Positions 19,726 to 32,537 are shown, numbered from the stretch's first letter. The stretch is DNA of 64,000 bases from Brevibacillus brevis (GCF_900637055.1 NZ_LR134338.1:227501-291500); one strand, 5' to 3'. Notes: generated from the sequence alone by a model not told the origin. Numbers and translations are program-made.

Positions 19726-20376
19726 GTGAGTGTTGACCTCAAGGAGTTAAAACATGCCCAATATGAACTAATGACCGACGAAGAAGTAGTCGACCTGGTT
19801 CGCGATAATGACGCCGAAGCTTTGGAGTATTTGATCAACAAATACAAGAACTTCGTTCGTGCCAAAGCGAGATCCTATTTTCTTATTGGGGCTGACCGCG
19901 AAGACATCGTGCAGGAAGGGATGATCGGACTGTACAAGTCTATTCGCGACTTCCGAGGAGACAAGCTCACGTCGTTCAAGGCATTTGCCGAGCTGTGTAT
20001 TACCCGTCAGATCATAACCGCGATCAAGACGGCGACACGCCAAAAGCACATCCCGCTCAATTCTTACGTCTCACTGGACAAGCCTATCTATGATGAAGAT
20101 TCTGACCGCACGCTACTCGATGTGATCTCGGGAACAAAAGTGACCGATCCAGAGGAATTGTTTATCAATCGGGAAGAGTTCGATGACATCGAGGGCAAAA
20201 TGAGTGAAATCTTGAGCGACTTGGAGCGTCAGGTTCTCATGCTCTATTTGGATGGGCGATCCTATCAGCAGATTGCTGTCGAGTTGAAGCGTCACGTCAA
20301 GTCTATTGATAATGCATTGCAGCGAGTAAAGCGCAAGCTAGAGCGCTATTTGGAAGGAAGAGAGATTCATCTGTAG
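19726..20376 (+). CDS. sigH: RNA polymerase sigma factor SigH (Sigma-30)
   Basis: SigH drives early stationary-phase and sporulation genes and competence functions. The 216-residue protein has sigma region 2 (DREDIVQEGMIGLYKSIRDF, about 58-77, core binding and -10 recognition) and region 4 (helix-turn-helix near 175-205, YQQIAVELKRHVKSIDNAL). The start GTG 19726 follows GGAGGG by seven bases; the longer frame from 19627 runs through the promoter and is rejected. It has its own SigA promoter and a terminator overlapping its last codons. Confidence 0.95.
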   Translation: MSVDLKELKHAQYELMTDEEVVDLVRDNDAEALEYLINKYKNFVRAKARSYFLIGADREDIVQEGMIGLYKSIRDFRGDKLTSFKAFAELCITRQIITAIKTATRQKHIPLNSYVSLDKPIYDEDSDRTLLDVISGTKVTDPEELFINREEFDDIEGKMSEILSDLERQVLMLYLDGRSYQQIAVELKRHVKSIDNALQRVKRKLERYLEGREIHL

Positions 20377-20391
20377 AGAATCTCTCTTTTT
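20361..20391 (+). terminator. Terminator overlapping the sigH 3' end
   Basis: An 8-bp stem pairs 20361-20368 with 20378-20385, followed by T-rich sequence. The left arm is within the last codons of sigH. Confidence 0.85.
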
Positions 20392-20433
20392 ATTTTGGAA
20401 GCAAAAGGACTAACTCTTGTCAAGTCATTTTGT

Positions 20434-20580
20434 TTGACATGGGTATTTCGGTATGATAAATTTATTTAGGTAGCCATAGACTCTTATCTCTCTGTTCTAT
20501 GGTTACTTAGGTGAATGAAATGGTCTGGAAAAAGTAGCGGTTTTCCCGTACTATTTATCATCGGGGTACTTTTAACTAAT
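20434..20580 (+). promoter_or_regulatory. Promoter and structured leader of rpmG-secE-nusG
   Basis: TTGACA (20434-20439) is 17 bases from TAAATT (20457-20462). The leader contains a long inverted repeat, GTAGCCATAG (20470 region) with CTATGGTTAC (20498 region). A second one has AAAAGTA and TACTTTT arms (about 20530 and 20568). The second is not followed by a long T run, so attenuation is only a possibility. Confidence 0.6.
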
Positions 20581-20613
20581 AGCAGGTTTGAAATGAGATG
20601 GAGGTGGCAATAA

Positions 20614-20763
20614 ATGCGAGTAAACATCACGTTGGCGTGCACCGAGTGTGGCGAGCGTAACTATATCTCCACAAAGAACAAGCGCACCACTACTGAACGT
20701 GTTGAACTGAAAAAGTATTGCTCCCGTGACAAGAAGCAAACCCTTCATCGCGAGACGAAGTAA
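20614..20763 (+). CDS. rpmG: 50S ribosomal protein L33
   Basis: The 49-residue protein has the L33 pattern from [13 protein letters not shown] to the conserved LHRETK end. The zinc knuckle is only partly kept: C9, C12 and C36 are present, but the fourth position is D39 (YCSRDKK) where zinc-type L33 has cysteine. The start ATG follows GGAGGTGG. Its stop overlaps the secE start (TAATG), so the two are translationally coupled, as is usual for the L33-SecE-NusG unit. Confidence 0.95.
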   Translation: MRVNITLACTECGERNYISTKNKRTTTERVELKKYCSRDKKQTLHRETK

Positions 20764-21011
20764 TGGTTGATGCGACGAAGTCAGGGGGTGGCAAAGTGGG
20801 TTTTTTATCACGAATCGGAGCCAGTTTTCGCCGTACCGGTGGTTTTTTTAGTGACGTAATGTCCGAGCTAAAGAAAGTCCGTTGGCCCAACCGTAAAGAG
20901 TTGACAACCTATACGCTTGTAGTACTCGTTACGGTCGTGCTCCTTGCAATATTCTTCTTCGTCGTTGATTTGGGTATCTCGCGCTTGATCGATTTGATTC
21001 TAGGAACGTAA
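20763..21011 (+). CDS. secE: Preprotein translocase subunit SecE
   Basis: SecE clamps SecY in the protein-export channel. The 82-residue protein has the conserved amphipathic helix ELKKVRWPNRKEL (about residues 36-48) followed by one membrane span (about 50-75), the short Gram-positive form. The start ATG overlaps the rpmG stop by one base. nusG follows 45 bases downstream. Confidence 0.95.
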   Translation: MVDATKSGGGKVGFLSRIGASFRRTGGFFSDVMSELKKVRWPNRKELTTYTLVVLVTVVLLAIFFFVVDLGISRLIDLILGT

Positions 21012-21056
21012 TTATGCAAGTCTTAGGAGGGACGGACGGTTAACGTCCTGTTGGAT

Positions 21057-21593
21057 ATGGAAAAAGCATGGTATGTACTTCATACGTACTCAGGTTACGA
21101 AAACAAGGTGAAAACCAATCTGGAGAAGCGACTCGAGTCGATGGGCATGGAAGACAAGATCTTTCGCGTTCTTGTTCCCACTGAAGAAGAGGTGGAAACC
21201 AAGGATGGTAAAAAGCGCACCGTCACGAAAAAAGTGTTTCCTGGATACGTCCTTGTTGAAATGGTGATGACGGACGACTCTTGGTATGTCGTGCGCAACA
21301 CCCCTGGGGTTACCGGCTTTGTCGGATCCACGGGTGCTGGCTCTAAACCGACAGCGCTGCGTCCTGAAGAGGCCGATACGATTCTCAAGCAAATGGGAAT
21401 CGAAATTCCCAAGATCAGAGTCGATTTTGCTCTCCGCGATATGGTGCGCGTCACAGATGGTCCGTTTTCCAATCGCACCGGGGAGATTATCGAGATTTAC
21501 CCGGACAGGCAGAAGGTTCGCGTATTGGTGGACATCTTCGGTCGCGAAACACCGGTAGAGCTAGACTTTACACAAGTTCAAAAATTGGATTAG
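21057..21593 (+). CDS. nusG: Transcription termination/antitermination factor NusG
   Basis: NusG binds RNA polymerase and, in Bacilli, stimulates pausing; its KOW domain contacts ribosome or Rho. The 178-residue protein has the NGN domain (WYVLHTYSGYENKV, about 5-18; FPGYVLVEM, about 60-68) and the C-terminal KOW domain (near 125-175, DGPFSNRTGEIIEI). The best Shine-Dalgarno (AGGAGGGA, about 21025-21032) is some 25 bases from ATG 21057. A perfect 5-bp hairpin (21034-21048) lies between them. TTG 21051 is an alternative start, also far from the site. Confidence 0.95.
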   Translation: MEKAWYVLHTYSGYENKVKTNLEKRLESMGMEDKIFRVLVPTEEEVETKDGKKRTVTKKVFPGYVLVEMVMTDDSWYVVRNTPGVTGFVGSTGAGSKPTALRPEEADTILKQMGIEIPKIRVDFALRDMVRVTDGPFSNRTGEIIEIYPDRQKVRVLVDIFGRETPVELDFTQVQKLD

Positions 21594-21601
21594 GATTCAA
21601 C

Positions 21602-21779
21602 TTGAAAAGTATCGCGCTATGTGGTACATTTCATTTTGTTTTAACAATCCCACAACACTATTTGGGGTTTCTTGCACTCTCACTATAGATCGAAAGTCTT
21701 TTACATAGAGACTTTCAAAAAACGGTGGGAGGGGGCATTCCCCCGTAATAACCACATGTGAAGTAAGGAGGTGTGTTAC
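21602..21779 (+). promoter_or_regulatory. Promoter and leader of rplK-rplA
   Basis: TTGAAA (21602-21607) and TACATT (21625-21630) are 17 bases apart. The leader holds a hairpin pairing GAAAGTC (21692-21698) with GACTTTC (21710-21716), and a GGGGG/CCCCC hairpin around 21730-21746. These probably belong to the autogenous L11/L1 control region; that role is inferred from position. Confidence 0.6.
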
Positions 21780-22205
21780 GTGGCTAAGAAGGTTATCCGC
21801 GTAATTAAATTACAAATCCCAGCAGGTAAAGCGAATCCTGCACCTCCAGTAGGTCCGGCTCTCGGTCAAGCTGGTGTAAACATCATGGGATTCTGTAAAG
21901 AATTCAATGCTCGCACTGAAAGCGAAGTAGGTATGATCATTCCGGTGGAAATCACCGTGTTTGAAGACCGTTCTTTCACTTTTATCACAAAAACTCCTCC
22001 AGCTGCAGTTCTGTTGAAGAAAGCTGCTGGTATCGAGTCCGGTTCTGGCGTACCAAACAAAACAAAGGTTGCTACGCTGAAGCGTGATAAAGTTCGTGAA
22101 ATCGCAGAACTGAAGCGTCCTGACCTGAATGCTGCATCCGTAGAAGCGGCTATGCGCATGGTAGAAGGTACAGCTCGTTCTATGGGTATCGTAATCGAAG
22201 ACTAA
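21780..22205 (+). CDS. rplK: 50S ribosomal protein L11
   Basis: L11 forms the GTPase-associated centre with 23S rRNA and is the site of thiopeptide action and RelA sensing. The 141-residue length is exactly that of the family. The proline-rich N-terminal loop ([17 protein letters not shown], about 18-34) and the RNA-binding C-terminal domain are intact. The start is GTG 21780; the in-frame GTG at 21771 lies in the AGGAGG site region. Confidence 0.97.
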   Translation: MAKKVIRVIKLQIPAGKANPAPPVGPALGQAGVNIMGFCKEFNARTESEVGMIIPVEITVFEDRSFTFITKTPPAAVLLKKAAGIESGSGVPNKTKVATLKRDKVREIAELKRPDLNAASVEAAMRMVEGTARSMGIVIED

Positions 22206-22218
22206 TTGTCTTGAGTGC

Positions 22219-22246
22219 AAGGGGGCACAGACGTTGTGCCCCCCTT
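22219..22246 (+). other. Strong G/C hairpin between rplK and rplA
   Basis: AAGGGGGCACA (22219-22229) pairs with TGTGCCCCCCTT (22235-22246) around a five-base loop, with one extra C. No T run follows, so it is not a standard terminator. It may stabilise or process the mRNA, or bind L1. Confidence 0.7.
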
Positions 22247-22295
22247 GTCTGTGGGAGGATCAACCGCTACGACCACATTGAAGGGAGATTTAATC

Positions 22296-22979
22296 ATGGC
22301 GAAAAAAGGTAAGAAATATCAAGAGGCTGTAAAGCTCGTTGATAAAAACAAAGTATACGAAGTAGCTGAAGGCGTTGAGCTGGTTAAAAAAGCAGCTACA
22401 GCTAAGTTCGATGAAACTGTTGAAGCAGCTTTCCGTTTGGGCGTAGATCCTAAGCGTGCTGACCAACAAATTCGTGGCGCAGTTGTATTGCCACATGGTA
22501 CTGGTAAAGTACAACGTGTTCTCGTATTCGCAAAAGGCGAAAAAGCAAAAGATGCAGAAGCAGCTGGCGCAGACTTCGTAGGCGATGCAGACATGATCGC
22601 AAAAATTCAAGGTGGCTGGTTCGACTTTGACGTTGTAGTAGCTACTCCTGATATGATGGGTGAAGTAGGTAAATTGGGTCGTGTACTCGGTCCAAAAGGC
22701 CTGATGCCAAACCCTAAGACCGGTACAGTTACTTTCGATGTAACAAAAGCGGTTAACGAAATCAAAGCAGGTAAAATTGAGTATCGTGTAGACAAAGCGG
22801 GTAACATCCACGCTCCTATCGGAAAAGCATCCTTCGATGCTGACAAGCTGGTAGAAAACCTGGCTGCTCTGACTGAAGCACTGAACCGTGCGAAACCAGC
22901 TGCTGCAAAAGGTGTTTACATGAAGAACGTAACCCTGAGCTCCACTATGGGCCCTGGTGTACGCGTAGCTGTAAAATAA
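22296..22979 (+). CDS. rplA: 50S ribosomal protein L1
   Basis: L1 binds the mobile L1 stalk of 23S rRNA and can repress its own mRNA. The 227-residue protein starts [11 protein letters not shown] and contains the domain II signature and the conserved C-terminal MGPGVRV motif. The start ATG 22296 follows AAGGGAG; longer frames upstream pass through the intergenic hairpin and are rejected. Confidence 0.97.
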   Translation: MAKKGKKYQEAVKLVDKNKVYEVAEGVELVKKAATAKFDETVEAAFRLGVDPKRADQQIRGAVVLPHGTGKVQRVLVFAKGEKAKDAEAAGADFVGDADMIAKIQGGWFDFDVVVATPDMMGEVGKLGRVLGPKGLMPNPKTGTVTFDVTKAVNEIKAGKIEYRVDKAGNIHAPIGKASFDADKLVENLAALTEALNRAKPAAAKGVYMKNVTLSSTMGPGVRVAVK

Positions 22980-22985
22980 TGACAC

Positions 22986-23014
22986 TTGACTTCCTTTGTG
23001 GGAGTTGTTAAGAT
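22986..23014 (+). promoter_or_regulatory. SigA promoter for rplJ-rplL
   Basis: TTGACT (22986-22991) and TAAGAT (23009-23014) are 17 bases apart, directly after the rplA stop and before the L10 leader. Confidence 0.8.
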
Positions 23015-23029
23015 AGTCCCTGTTGATGA

Positions 23030-23180
23030 AAAGAATATGCCGTAGACAGAAGGTGCGGTGCTTGTGAGAGTAACGCTTAATATCCCTCCGAGGCGTGTAA
23101 TGTACGAATGAGGAAACGCTGTTTTCCTTTGACGATATAGCATTATGCCCTCGTGAGTCTGCGAGGGCATTCTTCATTTT
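23030..23180 (+). ncRNA. L10 leader (autoregulatory r-protein leader) with attenuator
   Basis: The segment carries the conserved L10-leader core (CCGTAGACAGAAGGTGC at 23041-23057, with the later AATATCCCTCC at 23080-23090), recognised from the known family of that name. A 9-bp hairpin (23145-23153 with 23162-23170) and a T-rich tail follow. L10(L12)4 binding should favour this terminator and reduce rplJ-rplL expression. Exact ends are approximate. Confidence 0.85.
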
Positions 23181-23209
23181 CTAGGATTAGAGCACGGGAG
23201 GTGTAATCA

Positions 23210-23725
23210 ATGGCAGAAATTCGTCCAACCGTTATTCGTGAAGAAAAGGTACAAGCGATCAACGAAATCGCAGCTAAACTTCGCGAAAGCCAAACTACAG
23301 TGGTAGCTGACTACCGCGGTCTGACAGTAGCACAAGTAACTGAGCTGCGCAAACAATTGCGTGAAGCAGGTGTTGAGTTCCAGGTGTTGAAAAACTCCCT
23401 GACTCGTTTGGCTACTGAGAAGGAAAGCCTGACTGAACTGGATCAATATCTGACTGGACCAAACGCTCTGGCGTTCTCCAAAGACGATATCATCGCTCCA
23501 GCGAAAGTTATCGCTGAATTCGCTAAGAAAAACGACAAGCTGGAAATCAAGGGTGGCGTTATCGAGGGTAAAGTAGTTGATGCTGAGCAAATTAAAGCTC
23601 TGGCTTCCCTGCCGAACCGCGAAGGTCTCTTGTCCATGCTTCTTTCCGTCCTGCAAGCTCCAATGCGCAACGTTGCACTGGCAGTCAAAGCAGTGGCAGA
23701 ACAAAAAGAAGGTCAAGGCGCTTAA
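23210..23725 (+). CDS. rplJ: 50S ribosomal protein L10
   Basis: L10 anchors L7/L12 dimers to the ribosome. The 171-residue protein has the rRNA-binding N-terminal domain ([19 protein letters not shown], about 29-47) and a C-terminal helix that carries L12 dimers. It is preceded by an L10 leader and followed by rplL 55 bases downstream, as in most bacteria. Confidence 0.97.
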   Translation: MAEIRPTVIREEKVQAINEIAAKLRESQTTVVADYRGLTVAQVTELRKQLREAGVEFQVLKNSLTRLATEKESLTELDQYLTGPNALAFSKDDIIAPAKVIAEFAKKNDKLEIKGGVIEGKVVDAEQIKALASLPNREGLLSMLLSVLQAPMRNVALAVKAVAEQKEGQGA

Positions 23726-23780
23726 TCGTCTGATCGGTTAATGTTTTACAAATACTATTCCTTGAATGGAGGATTTACAA

Positions 23781-24143
23781 ATGTCTAAAGAGCAAATCTT
23801 GGAAGCCATTAAAGGCATGTCCGTTCTCGAACTGAACGATCTGGTAAAAGCAATCGAAGAAGAATTCGGCGTAACTGCTGCTGCTCCTGTAGCTGTAGTA
23901 GCTGGTGGCGGAGCAGAAGCTGCTGCTGAGCAAACTGAATTCACTGTAAACCTGGTAAGCGGCGGCGCTTCCAAAATCAACGTAATCAAAGTTGTTCGCG
24001 AGCTGACTGGCTTGGGTCTGAAAGAAGCAAAAGACCTGGTAGACAACGCTCCAAAAACACTCAAAGAGGGCGTTTCCAAAGACGAAGCAGAATCCCTCAA
24101 AGCAAAACTCGAAGAAGCTGGCGCTCAAGTAGAAGTAAAGTAA
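23781..24143 (+). CDS. rplL: 50S ribosomal protein L7/L12
   Basis: The stalk protein recruits translation GTPases. The 120-residue protein has the N-terminal dimerisation helix ([18 protein letters not shown]), an Ala-rich hinge (about 36-56, ending near EAAAEQTEF) and the C-terminal factor-binding domain ([20 protein letters not shown], about 67-86). The start ATG 23781 follows GGAGG; an upstream frame start at 23766 is inside that site. Confidence 0.97.
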   Translation: MSKEQILEAIKGMSVLELNDLVKAIEEEFGVTAAAPVAVVAGGGAEAAAEQTEFTVNLVSGGASKINVIKVVRELTGLGLKEAKDLVDNAPKTLKEGVSKDEAESLKAKLEEAGAQVEVK

Positions 24144-24161
24144 GTTAGCTTCCTTTAGGAT

Positions 24162-24190
24162 ATCCCCTTGCCTGCGGCAGGGGGATTTTC
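24162..24190 (+). terminator. Terminator after rplL
   Basis: ATCCCCTTGCC (24162-24172) pairs with GGCAGGGGGAT (24176-24186), one mismatch, and is followed by TTTTC. It may be only partial, since a same-strand gene follows. A 16-base string identical to the 3' part of the dispersed repeat lies just after it (24205-24220). Confidence 0.8.
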
Positions 24191-24245
24191 TATAAACTCT
24201 TAATGATAGAGGTTTTCTTAAACGATGAGGAAGGGTGAATCACAC

Positions 24246-24841
24246 GTGGCAGACCATTACTATACCAATCAACCGGGCGCTGCACATGATGAACAGCAAT
24301 TTACGTTCAAACTCCGAGGCAATGAACTTCGTTTCATAACGGACGCTGGTGTTTTTCCCGAGACCGGATTGACTTTGGAAGTGTATTGCTCATTGAGAAC
24401 ATGGAAATTGACAGTCATGCGCGTGTGCTCGATGTAGGATGCGGGTATGGTCCGATGGGATTGACGGCTGCCAAGCTTGCTGATCATGGTCGGGTGACGA
24501 TGATCGACGTGAACGAGCGTGCGGTTAACCTGGCTCGTCGTAATGCAGAAGCAAATGGAATCAAAAATGTTGAGGTTCGAGTAAGTGATGTCTACAGCGG
24601 CGTGCAAGGCGAGCAGTTTGATGTCATCCTGACCAATCCGCCGATTCGTGCGGGGAAGGAAATCGTTCATCGCATTTTTGTAGAGGGATACGACCTGTTG
24701 GTAGAAGGCGGAGAAATGTGGGTTGTCATTCAGAAGAAGCAAGGTGCCCCATCCGCATTGAAGAAGCTGCAGGAAACATACCGCGAAGTAATAGAGGTAG
24801 ATCGGGAAAAAGGCTATCACATATTCAGGGCAATCAAATAA
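24246..24841 (+). pseudogene. ybxB: RsmC-like 16S rRNA methyltransferase (YbxB family), frameshifted
   Basis: Full-length relatives of about 200 residues sit between rplL and rpoB in Bacilli and are class I SAM-dependent methyltransferases. Here the N-terminal part (VADHYYTNQPG to AGVFPETG) is in one frame. The remainder, starting DFGSVLLIENME and including the SAM motif DVGCGYGPMGL and the catalytic NPPIRAGK, is in another. The change falls between 24368 and 24371 and is explained by loss of one base relative to a normal gene. The downstream frame could begin alone at TTG 24386, but would lack the start of the family fold. It may be a pseudogene, a sequencing error or, less likely, a recoded gene. 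Confidence 0.85.
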
Positions 24842-24869
24842 GCAAGAAGAAATCATTAGAAAAGTTTTC

Positions 24870-24898
24870 TTGACGCGAATAATTGAATGTGGTAGCAT
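24870..24898 (+). promoter_or_regulatory. SigA promoter for rpoB-rpoC
   Basis: TTGACG (24870-24875) and TAGCAT (24893-24898) are 17 bases apart. It lies about 250 bases before rpoB and upstream of the leader terminator. Confidence 0.65.
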
Positions 24899-25027
24899 TA
24901 TAAAATGTCAATATGGGATAAATGTCTATTTTTCAGCAATTCCCTGTCTGTCAAGCGTTTCTACTTTTTTCCTGAGATAGGAATGTTTGCGTGAAAACAT
25001 GGGAATTCTTTTAAAATAGAGTTTCTC

Positions 25028-25071
25028 TGGGTTAAAAATGGTTGAAGCTGCTTTAACCCATTTTTATTTTT
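25028..25071 (+). terminator. Intrinsic terminator (attenuator) in the rpoB leader
   Basis: A perfect 9-bp stem (25028-25036 with 25052-25060) is followed by TTTTTATTTTT. It lies between the promoter and the rpoB start. A second hairpin (GGCATTCG 25073-25080 with CGAATGCC 25102-25109) comes right after. The rest of the 24842-25150 gap has no ORF. Confidence 0.85.
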
Positions 25072-25150
25072 AGGCATTCGAATGCGACTGAAAAAAGTTG
25101 CCGAATGCCGAGTTTCTATGTGTGAAAACACAACCTGAGGGGTGAATAAG

Positions 25151-28100
25151 TTGGCAGGTAAAGTGATTCAAAGTGGCCGACACCGCCAGCGTCGTACGTA
25201 TTCACGTATTAACGAAGTGCTGGGCCTTCCAAATCTCATCGAGATTCAACAAAAGTCCTACCAGTGGTTCCTTGATGAGGGGCTCCGTGAGATGTTCCAA
25301 GACATTTCGCCAATCCAGGACTTCACAGGTAATCTCGTGCTGGAGTTTATCGACTACAGCTTGGGAGAGCCGAAGTACGATGTTGACGAGTCGAAAGAAC
25401 GTGACGTCACCTATGCGGCGCCTCTGCGTGTGAAGGTACGTTTGTTGAACAAAGAGACGGGAGAAGTGAAGGAACAAGAAGTATTCATGGGGGACTTCCC
25501 GCTCATGACCGAAACGGGAACCTTCATTATTAATGGTGCTGAGCGCGTTATTGTCAGCCAGCTTGTTCGTTCCCCCAGTGTATATTACAACACCAAAGTG
25601 GACAAAAACGGCAAGCAGACGTTTACAGCTACAGTAATCCCGAACCGGGGTGCTTGGCTGGAGCTGGAGACCGATGCGAAGGACGTTATTTATGTCCGCA
25701 TCGACCGTACGCGAAAAATCCCGGTAACGGTTCTTTTGCGTGCGTTGGGCTTTGGTTCCGACATCGAGATTCTCAACTTGCTGGGTGAAGATGAATACAT
25801 CAAGAACACGCTGGAAAAAGACAATACCGATTCTACGGAAAAAGCGCTCATTGAAATCTACGAGCGTCTTCGTCCGGGTGAGCCACCAACAGTCGAAAAT
25901 GCGAAGAGCCTCTTGATCTCTCGTTTCTTCGACCCTAAGCGCTATGATTTGGCTTCTGTTGGTCGTTACAAAATGAACAAAAAGCTTCATTTGAAAAACC
26001 GTCTGTACAACCAACGTTTGGCTGAAACGCTGATCGATACGACAACAGGTGAAATTTTTGCCGAAGCAGGTCAAATGATTGACCGTCGTGTCCTGGATCG
26101 CATCTTGCCAGCGCTGGAAGGCAATGTCGGCTTTATCGATGTTCGCACGCATGGCGGTGTATTGGAAGATGAAGCGATTCATTTGCAATCTATCAATATT
26201 TTCTCTCCGATCGAGGATGGCAAGATCATCAAAGTAATCGGAAACGGAAATGTAGATAAGTCCTTCAAACATATTACGCCGGCGGATATCGTATCGGCGA
26301 TCAACTATTTCATGAACCTCCTGCACGGTGTAGGTTCCACAGACGATATCGACCACTTGGGTAACCGTCGTCTGCGTTCCGTGGGTGAGCTTCTGCAGAA
26401 CCAGTTCCGTATCGGTTTGTCCCGTATGGAGCGTGTAGTTCGTGAACGCATGTCCATCCAGGATCAAAACCAAATTACACCGCAAGCTCTCATTAACATC
26501 CGTCCAGTGATTGCATCACTGAAGGAGTTCTTTGGTAGCTCGCAGCTGTCCCAGTTCATGGATCAAACAAATCCATTGGCTGAGCTGACGCACAAACGCC
26601 GTCTGTCCGCACTCGGACCTGGTGGTTTGACGCGTGAGCGCGCGGGCTTCGAAGTGCGCGACGTTCACCACTCCCACTACGGTCGTATGTGTCCAATTGA
26701 GACGCCAGAGGGACCAAACATTGGTTTGATCAACTCCCTGTCGTCCTTTGCACGCATTAACGACTACGGATTCATCGAAACGCCTCGTCGTAAAGTAGAT
26801 CCGGAAACAGGCTTCGTGTTGACTGATATCAGCTACTTGACTGCTGATGAGGAAGACGTGTTCAACGTGGCACAGGCGAATCAGCCACTTGATGAAGATG
26901 GCCGTTTCGTAAACGACATGGTAATCTGCCGTCGTAAAGGTGAGATCTTGAGCGTACCGCGCGACAAGGTAGACTTCATGGACGTATCGCCGAAGCAGGT
27001 TGTATCCGTTGCGACAGCGCTGATTCCGTTCCTCGAGAACGATGACGCCAACCGCGCACTGATGGGTTCAAACATGCAGCGGCAGGCCGTTCCGCTTTTG
27101 ATTCCACAAGCACCGTTTGTCGGTACGGGTATGGAGCATAAAGCAGCGCAAGACTCCGGCGTGGCGATCGTTGCCAAGCATCCTGGTCAAGTAGAGCGCG
27201 TAACGGCTCGCGAAATTTGGATTCGTCGTTACCAAGAAATCGACGGTAGAAAAGTTGCTGGCGATCTCGATAAATACAAAATGCACAAGTTTATCCGTTC
27301 CAACCAAGGTACCTGCATCAACCAGCGTCCAATCGTAAGCACTGGAGACTGGATTGAAAAAGGCGATATCATTGGGGACGGCCCATCCACTGAAAAAGGT
27401 GAATTGGCTCTCGGTCGTAACGTAATCGTTGCGTTTATGACGTGGGAAGGATACAACTACGAAGACGCGATTCTTCTGAGTGAAAAACTTGTAAAAGATG
27501 ACGTGTATACGTCTATCCATATTGAAGAATACGAGTCCGAAGCTCGCGACACCAAGCTGGGTCCAGAGGAAATCACTCGCGATATTCCAAACGTCGGGGA
27601 AGATGCTCTGAAAAACCTGGACGAACGCGGTATCATCCGTGTTGGTGCGGAGATTCAGGACGGCGACATTCTCGTTGGTAAGGTTACACCTAAAGGGGTT
27701 ACTGAGCTGACAGCAGAAGAACGTCTCCTGCATGCCATCTTCGGTGAAAAAGCTCGTGAAGTTCGTGATACATCCCTGCGCGTACCGCATGGTGGTTCCG
27801 GTATCATCGTAGACGTAAAAGTATTTACGCGTGAGAATGGCGACGAATTGCCACCAGGCGTAAACCAACTGGTTCGCGTTTACATCGCCCAAAAACGGAA
27901 AATCTCCGTGGGTGACAAAATGGCCGGTCGACATGGTAACAAAGGGGTTATCGCCCGCATCATGGCGGAAGAAGATATGCCGTTCCTGCCAGATGGCTCT
28001 CCAGTAGAGATCGTACTCAACCCGTTGGGCGTACCTTCGCGTATGAACATCGGTCAGGTATTGGAGACTCACTTGGGTATGGCAGCGAAGCTTCTGGGTA

Positions 28101-28690
28101 TCCACGTAGCAACGCCGGTATTTGACGGTGCACGTCAGGCAGAAGTATTCGAAACGTTGGAAGAAGCAGGTCTGGATCGTGACGGAAAAACGATCTTGTT
28201 TGATGGTCGTACAGGTGAACCGTTTGACCGCCGTGTAACGGTAGGTTGCGTATACATGCTGAAACTGGCTCACTTGGTTGACGACAAAATCCATGCTCGT
28301 TCTACTGGTCCTTACTCTCTTGTTACGCAGCAGCCATTGGGTGGTAAAGCTCAATTCGGTGGACAGCGTTTCGGGGAGATGGAGGTTTGGGCATTGGAAG
28401 CATACGGTGCTGCCTACACCTTGCAAGAAATCCTCACTGTCAAGTCGGATGACGTCGTGGGCCGCGTGAAAACGTACGAAGCGATCGTTAAGGGCGAAAA
28501 CGTTCCAGAACCAGGTGTTCCAGAGTCCTTCAAGGTATTGATCAAGGAACTCCAGAGCTTGGGTATGGACGTGAAGATTCTGTCCGGTGACGAGCAGGAG
28601 ATTGAAATGCGTGAAATGGAAGACGAGGATGAAGGCAACGGTGAAAAACTGAACCTCGTTCTCGAAGGCGGAAGCTTGAACGACGAGTAA
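25151..28690 (+). CDS. rpoB: DNA-directed RNA polymerase subunit beta
   Basis: RpoB forms one side of the polymerase active cleft. The 1179-residue protein shows all family blocks. The rifampicin-binding region ([20 protein letters not shown], about 460-479, and [11 protein letters not shown] after it) keeps the wild-type residues at the positions usually mutated in resistance. The catalytic-side blocks [13 protein letters not shown] and [20 protein letters not shown] are present. TTG 25151 was preferred as start, five bases after AGGGGTGA; GTG 25142 lies within that site. The C-terminal end is acidic. Confidence 0.97.
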   Translation: MAGKVIQSGRHRQRRTYSRINEVLGLPNLIEIQQKSYQWFLDEGLREMFQDISPIQDFTGNLVLEFIDYSLGEPKYDVDESKERDVTYAAPLRVKVRLLNKETGEVKEQEVFMGDFPLMTETGTFIINGAERVIVSQLVRSPSVYYNTKVDKNGKQTFTATVIPNRGAWLELETDAKDVIYVRIDRTRKIPVTVLLRALGFGSDIEILNLLGEDEYIKNTLEKDNTDSTEKALIEIYERLRPGEPPTVENAKSLLISRFFDPKRYDLASVGRYKMNKKLHLKNRLYNQRLAETLIDTTTGEIFAEAGQMIDRRVLDRILPALEGNVGFIDVRTHGGVLEDEAIHLQSINIFSPIEDGKIIKVIGNGNVDKSFKHITPADIVSAINYFMNLLHGVGSTDDIDHLGNRRLRSVGELLQNQFRIGLSRMERVVRERMSIQDQNQITPQALINIRPVIASLKEFFGSSQLSQFMDQTNPLAELTHKRRLSALGPGGLTRERAGFEVRDVHHSHYGRMCPIETPEGPNIGLINSLSSFARINDYGFIETPRRKVDPETGFVLTDISYLTADEEDVFNVAQANQPLDEDGRFVNDMVICRRKGEILSVPRDKVDFMDVSPKQVVSVATALIPFLENDDANRALMGSNMQRQAVPLLIPQAPFVGTGMEHKAAQDSGVAIVAKHPGQVERVTAREIWIRRYQEIDGRKVAGDLDKYKMHKFIRSNQGTCINQRPIVSTGDWIEKGDIIGDGPSTEKGELALGRNVIVAFMTWEGYNYEDAILLSEKLVKDDVYTSIHIEEYESEARDTKLGPEEITRDIPNVGEDALKNLDERGIIRVGAEIQDGDILVGKVTPKGVTELTAEERLLHAIFGEKAREVRDTSLRVPHGGSGIIVDVKVFTRENGDELPPGVNQLVRVYIAQKRKISVGDKMAGRHGNKGVIARIMAEEDMPFLPDGSPVEIVLNPLGVPSRMNIGQVLETHLGMAAKLLGIHVATPVFDGARQAEVFETLEEAGLDRDGKTILFDGRTGEPFDRRVTVGCVYMLKLAHLVDDKIHARSTGPYSLVTQQPLGGKAQFGGQRFGEMEVWALEAYGAAYTLQEILTVKSDDVVGRVKTYEAIVKGENVPEPGVPESFKVLIKELQSLGMDVKILSGDEQEIEMREMEDEDEGNGEKLNLVLEGGSLNDE

Positions 28691-28719
28691 GATTCCGGTA
28701 CAAAGGGAGGTAACGCCCT

Positions 28720-32346
<3,627 letters not shown>

Positions 32347-32354
32347 TTGCGGGA

Positions 32355-32384
32355 AAAGCGCCCATCACCGTTGGTGGGCGCTTT
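32355..32384 (+). terminator. Hairpin terminator after rpoC
   Basis: AAAGCGCCCA (32355-32364) pairs with TGGGCGCTTT (32375-32384), a 10-bp stem. The T tract is short (CTTTCC), so termination may be incomplete or factor-aided. Confidence 0.75.
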
Positions 32385-32388
32385 CCTA

Positions 32389-32502
32389 AACGTATAGGAA
32401 TTTATAAAATAAATTCCGGAGCGCATCAAAACTTTCCGCTAAAACGCGGTCGCTCCGCCATGAATAGGCCTCGATAGAGGTTTAGTTAATAAAAATATCA
32501 AA
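32389..32502. repeat. Dispersed structured intergenic repeat, copy 2
   Basis: Matches 600-712 over its whole length. The same three hairpins form: GGAATTT (32397-32403) with AAATTCC (32411-32417); GGAGCG (32418-32423) with CGCTCC (32451-32456) enclosing CCGC/GCGG (32436-32439, 32446-32449); and CCTC-GATA-GAGG (32469-32480). The first loop is ATAAAAT instead of TTTTAT, and the linker before CCTC differs. It begins five bases after the rpoC terminator and ends next to the ybxF promoter. Confidence 0.8.
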
Positions 32503-32508
32503 TGGGCG

Positions 32509-32537
32509 TTGACAACAACTAGTCCACCTGATATTAT
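32509..32537 (+). promoter_or_regulatory. SigA promoter for ybxF-rpsL-rpsG-fusA-tuf
   Basis: TTGACA (32509-32514) and TATTAT (32532-32537) are 17 bases apart. It starts just after the structured repeat and serves the streptomycin operon. Confidence 0.82.

Noticed and set aside
24360..24390. Programmed ribosomal frameshift in the ybxB-like gene
   Set aside because: No slippery heptamer, stop codon context or downstream structure was seen, and relatives encode the protein in one frame.
26520..26640. Possible rifampicin-resistance changes in rpoB
   Set aside because: The residues at the usual resistance positions are wild type by comparison with B. subtilis RpoB as remembered.
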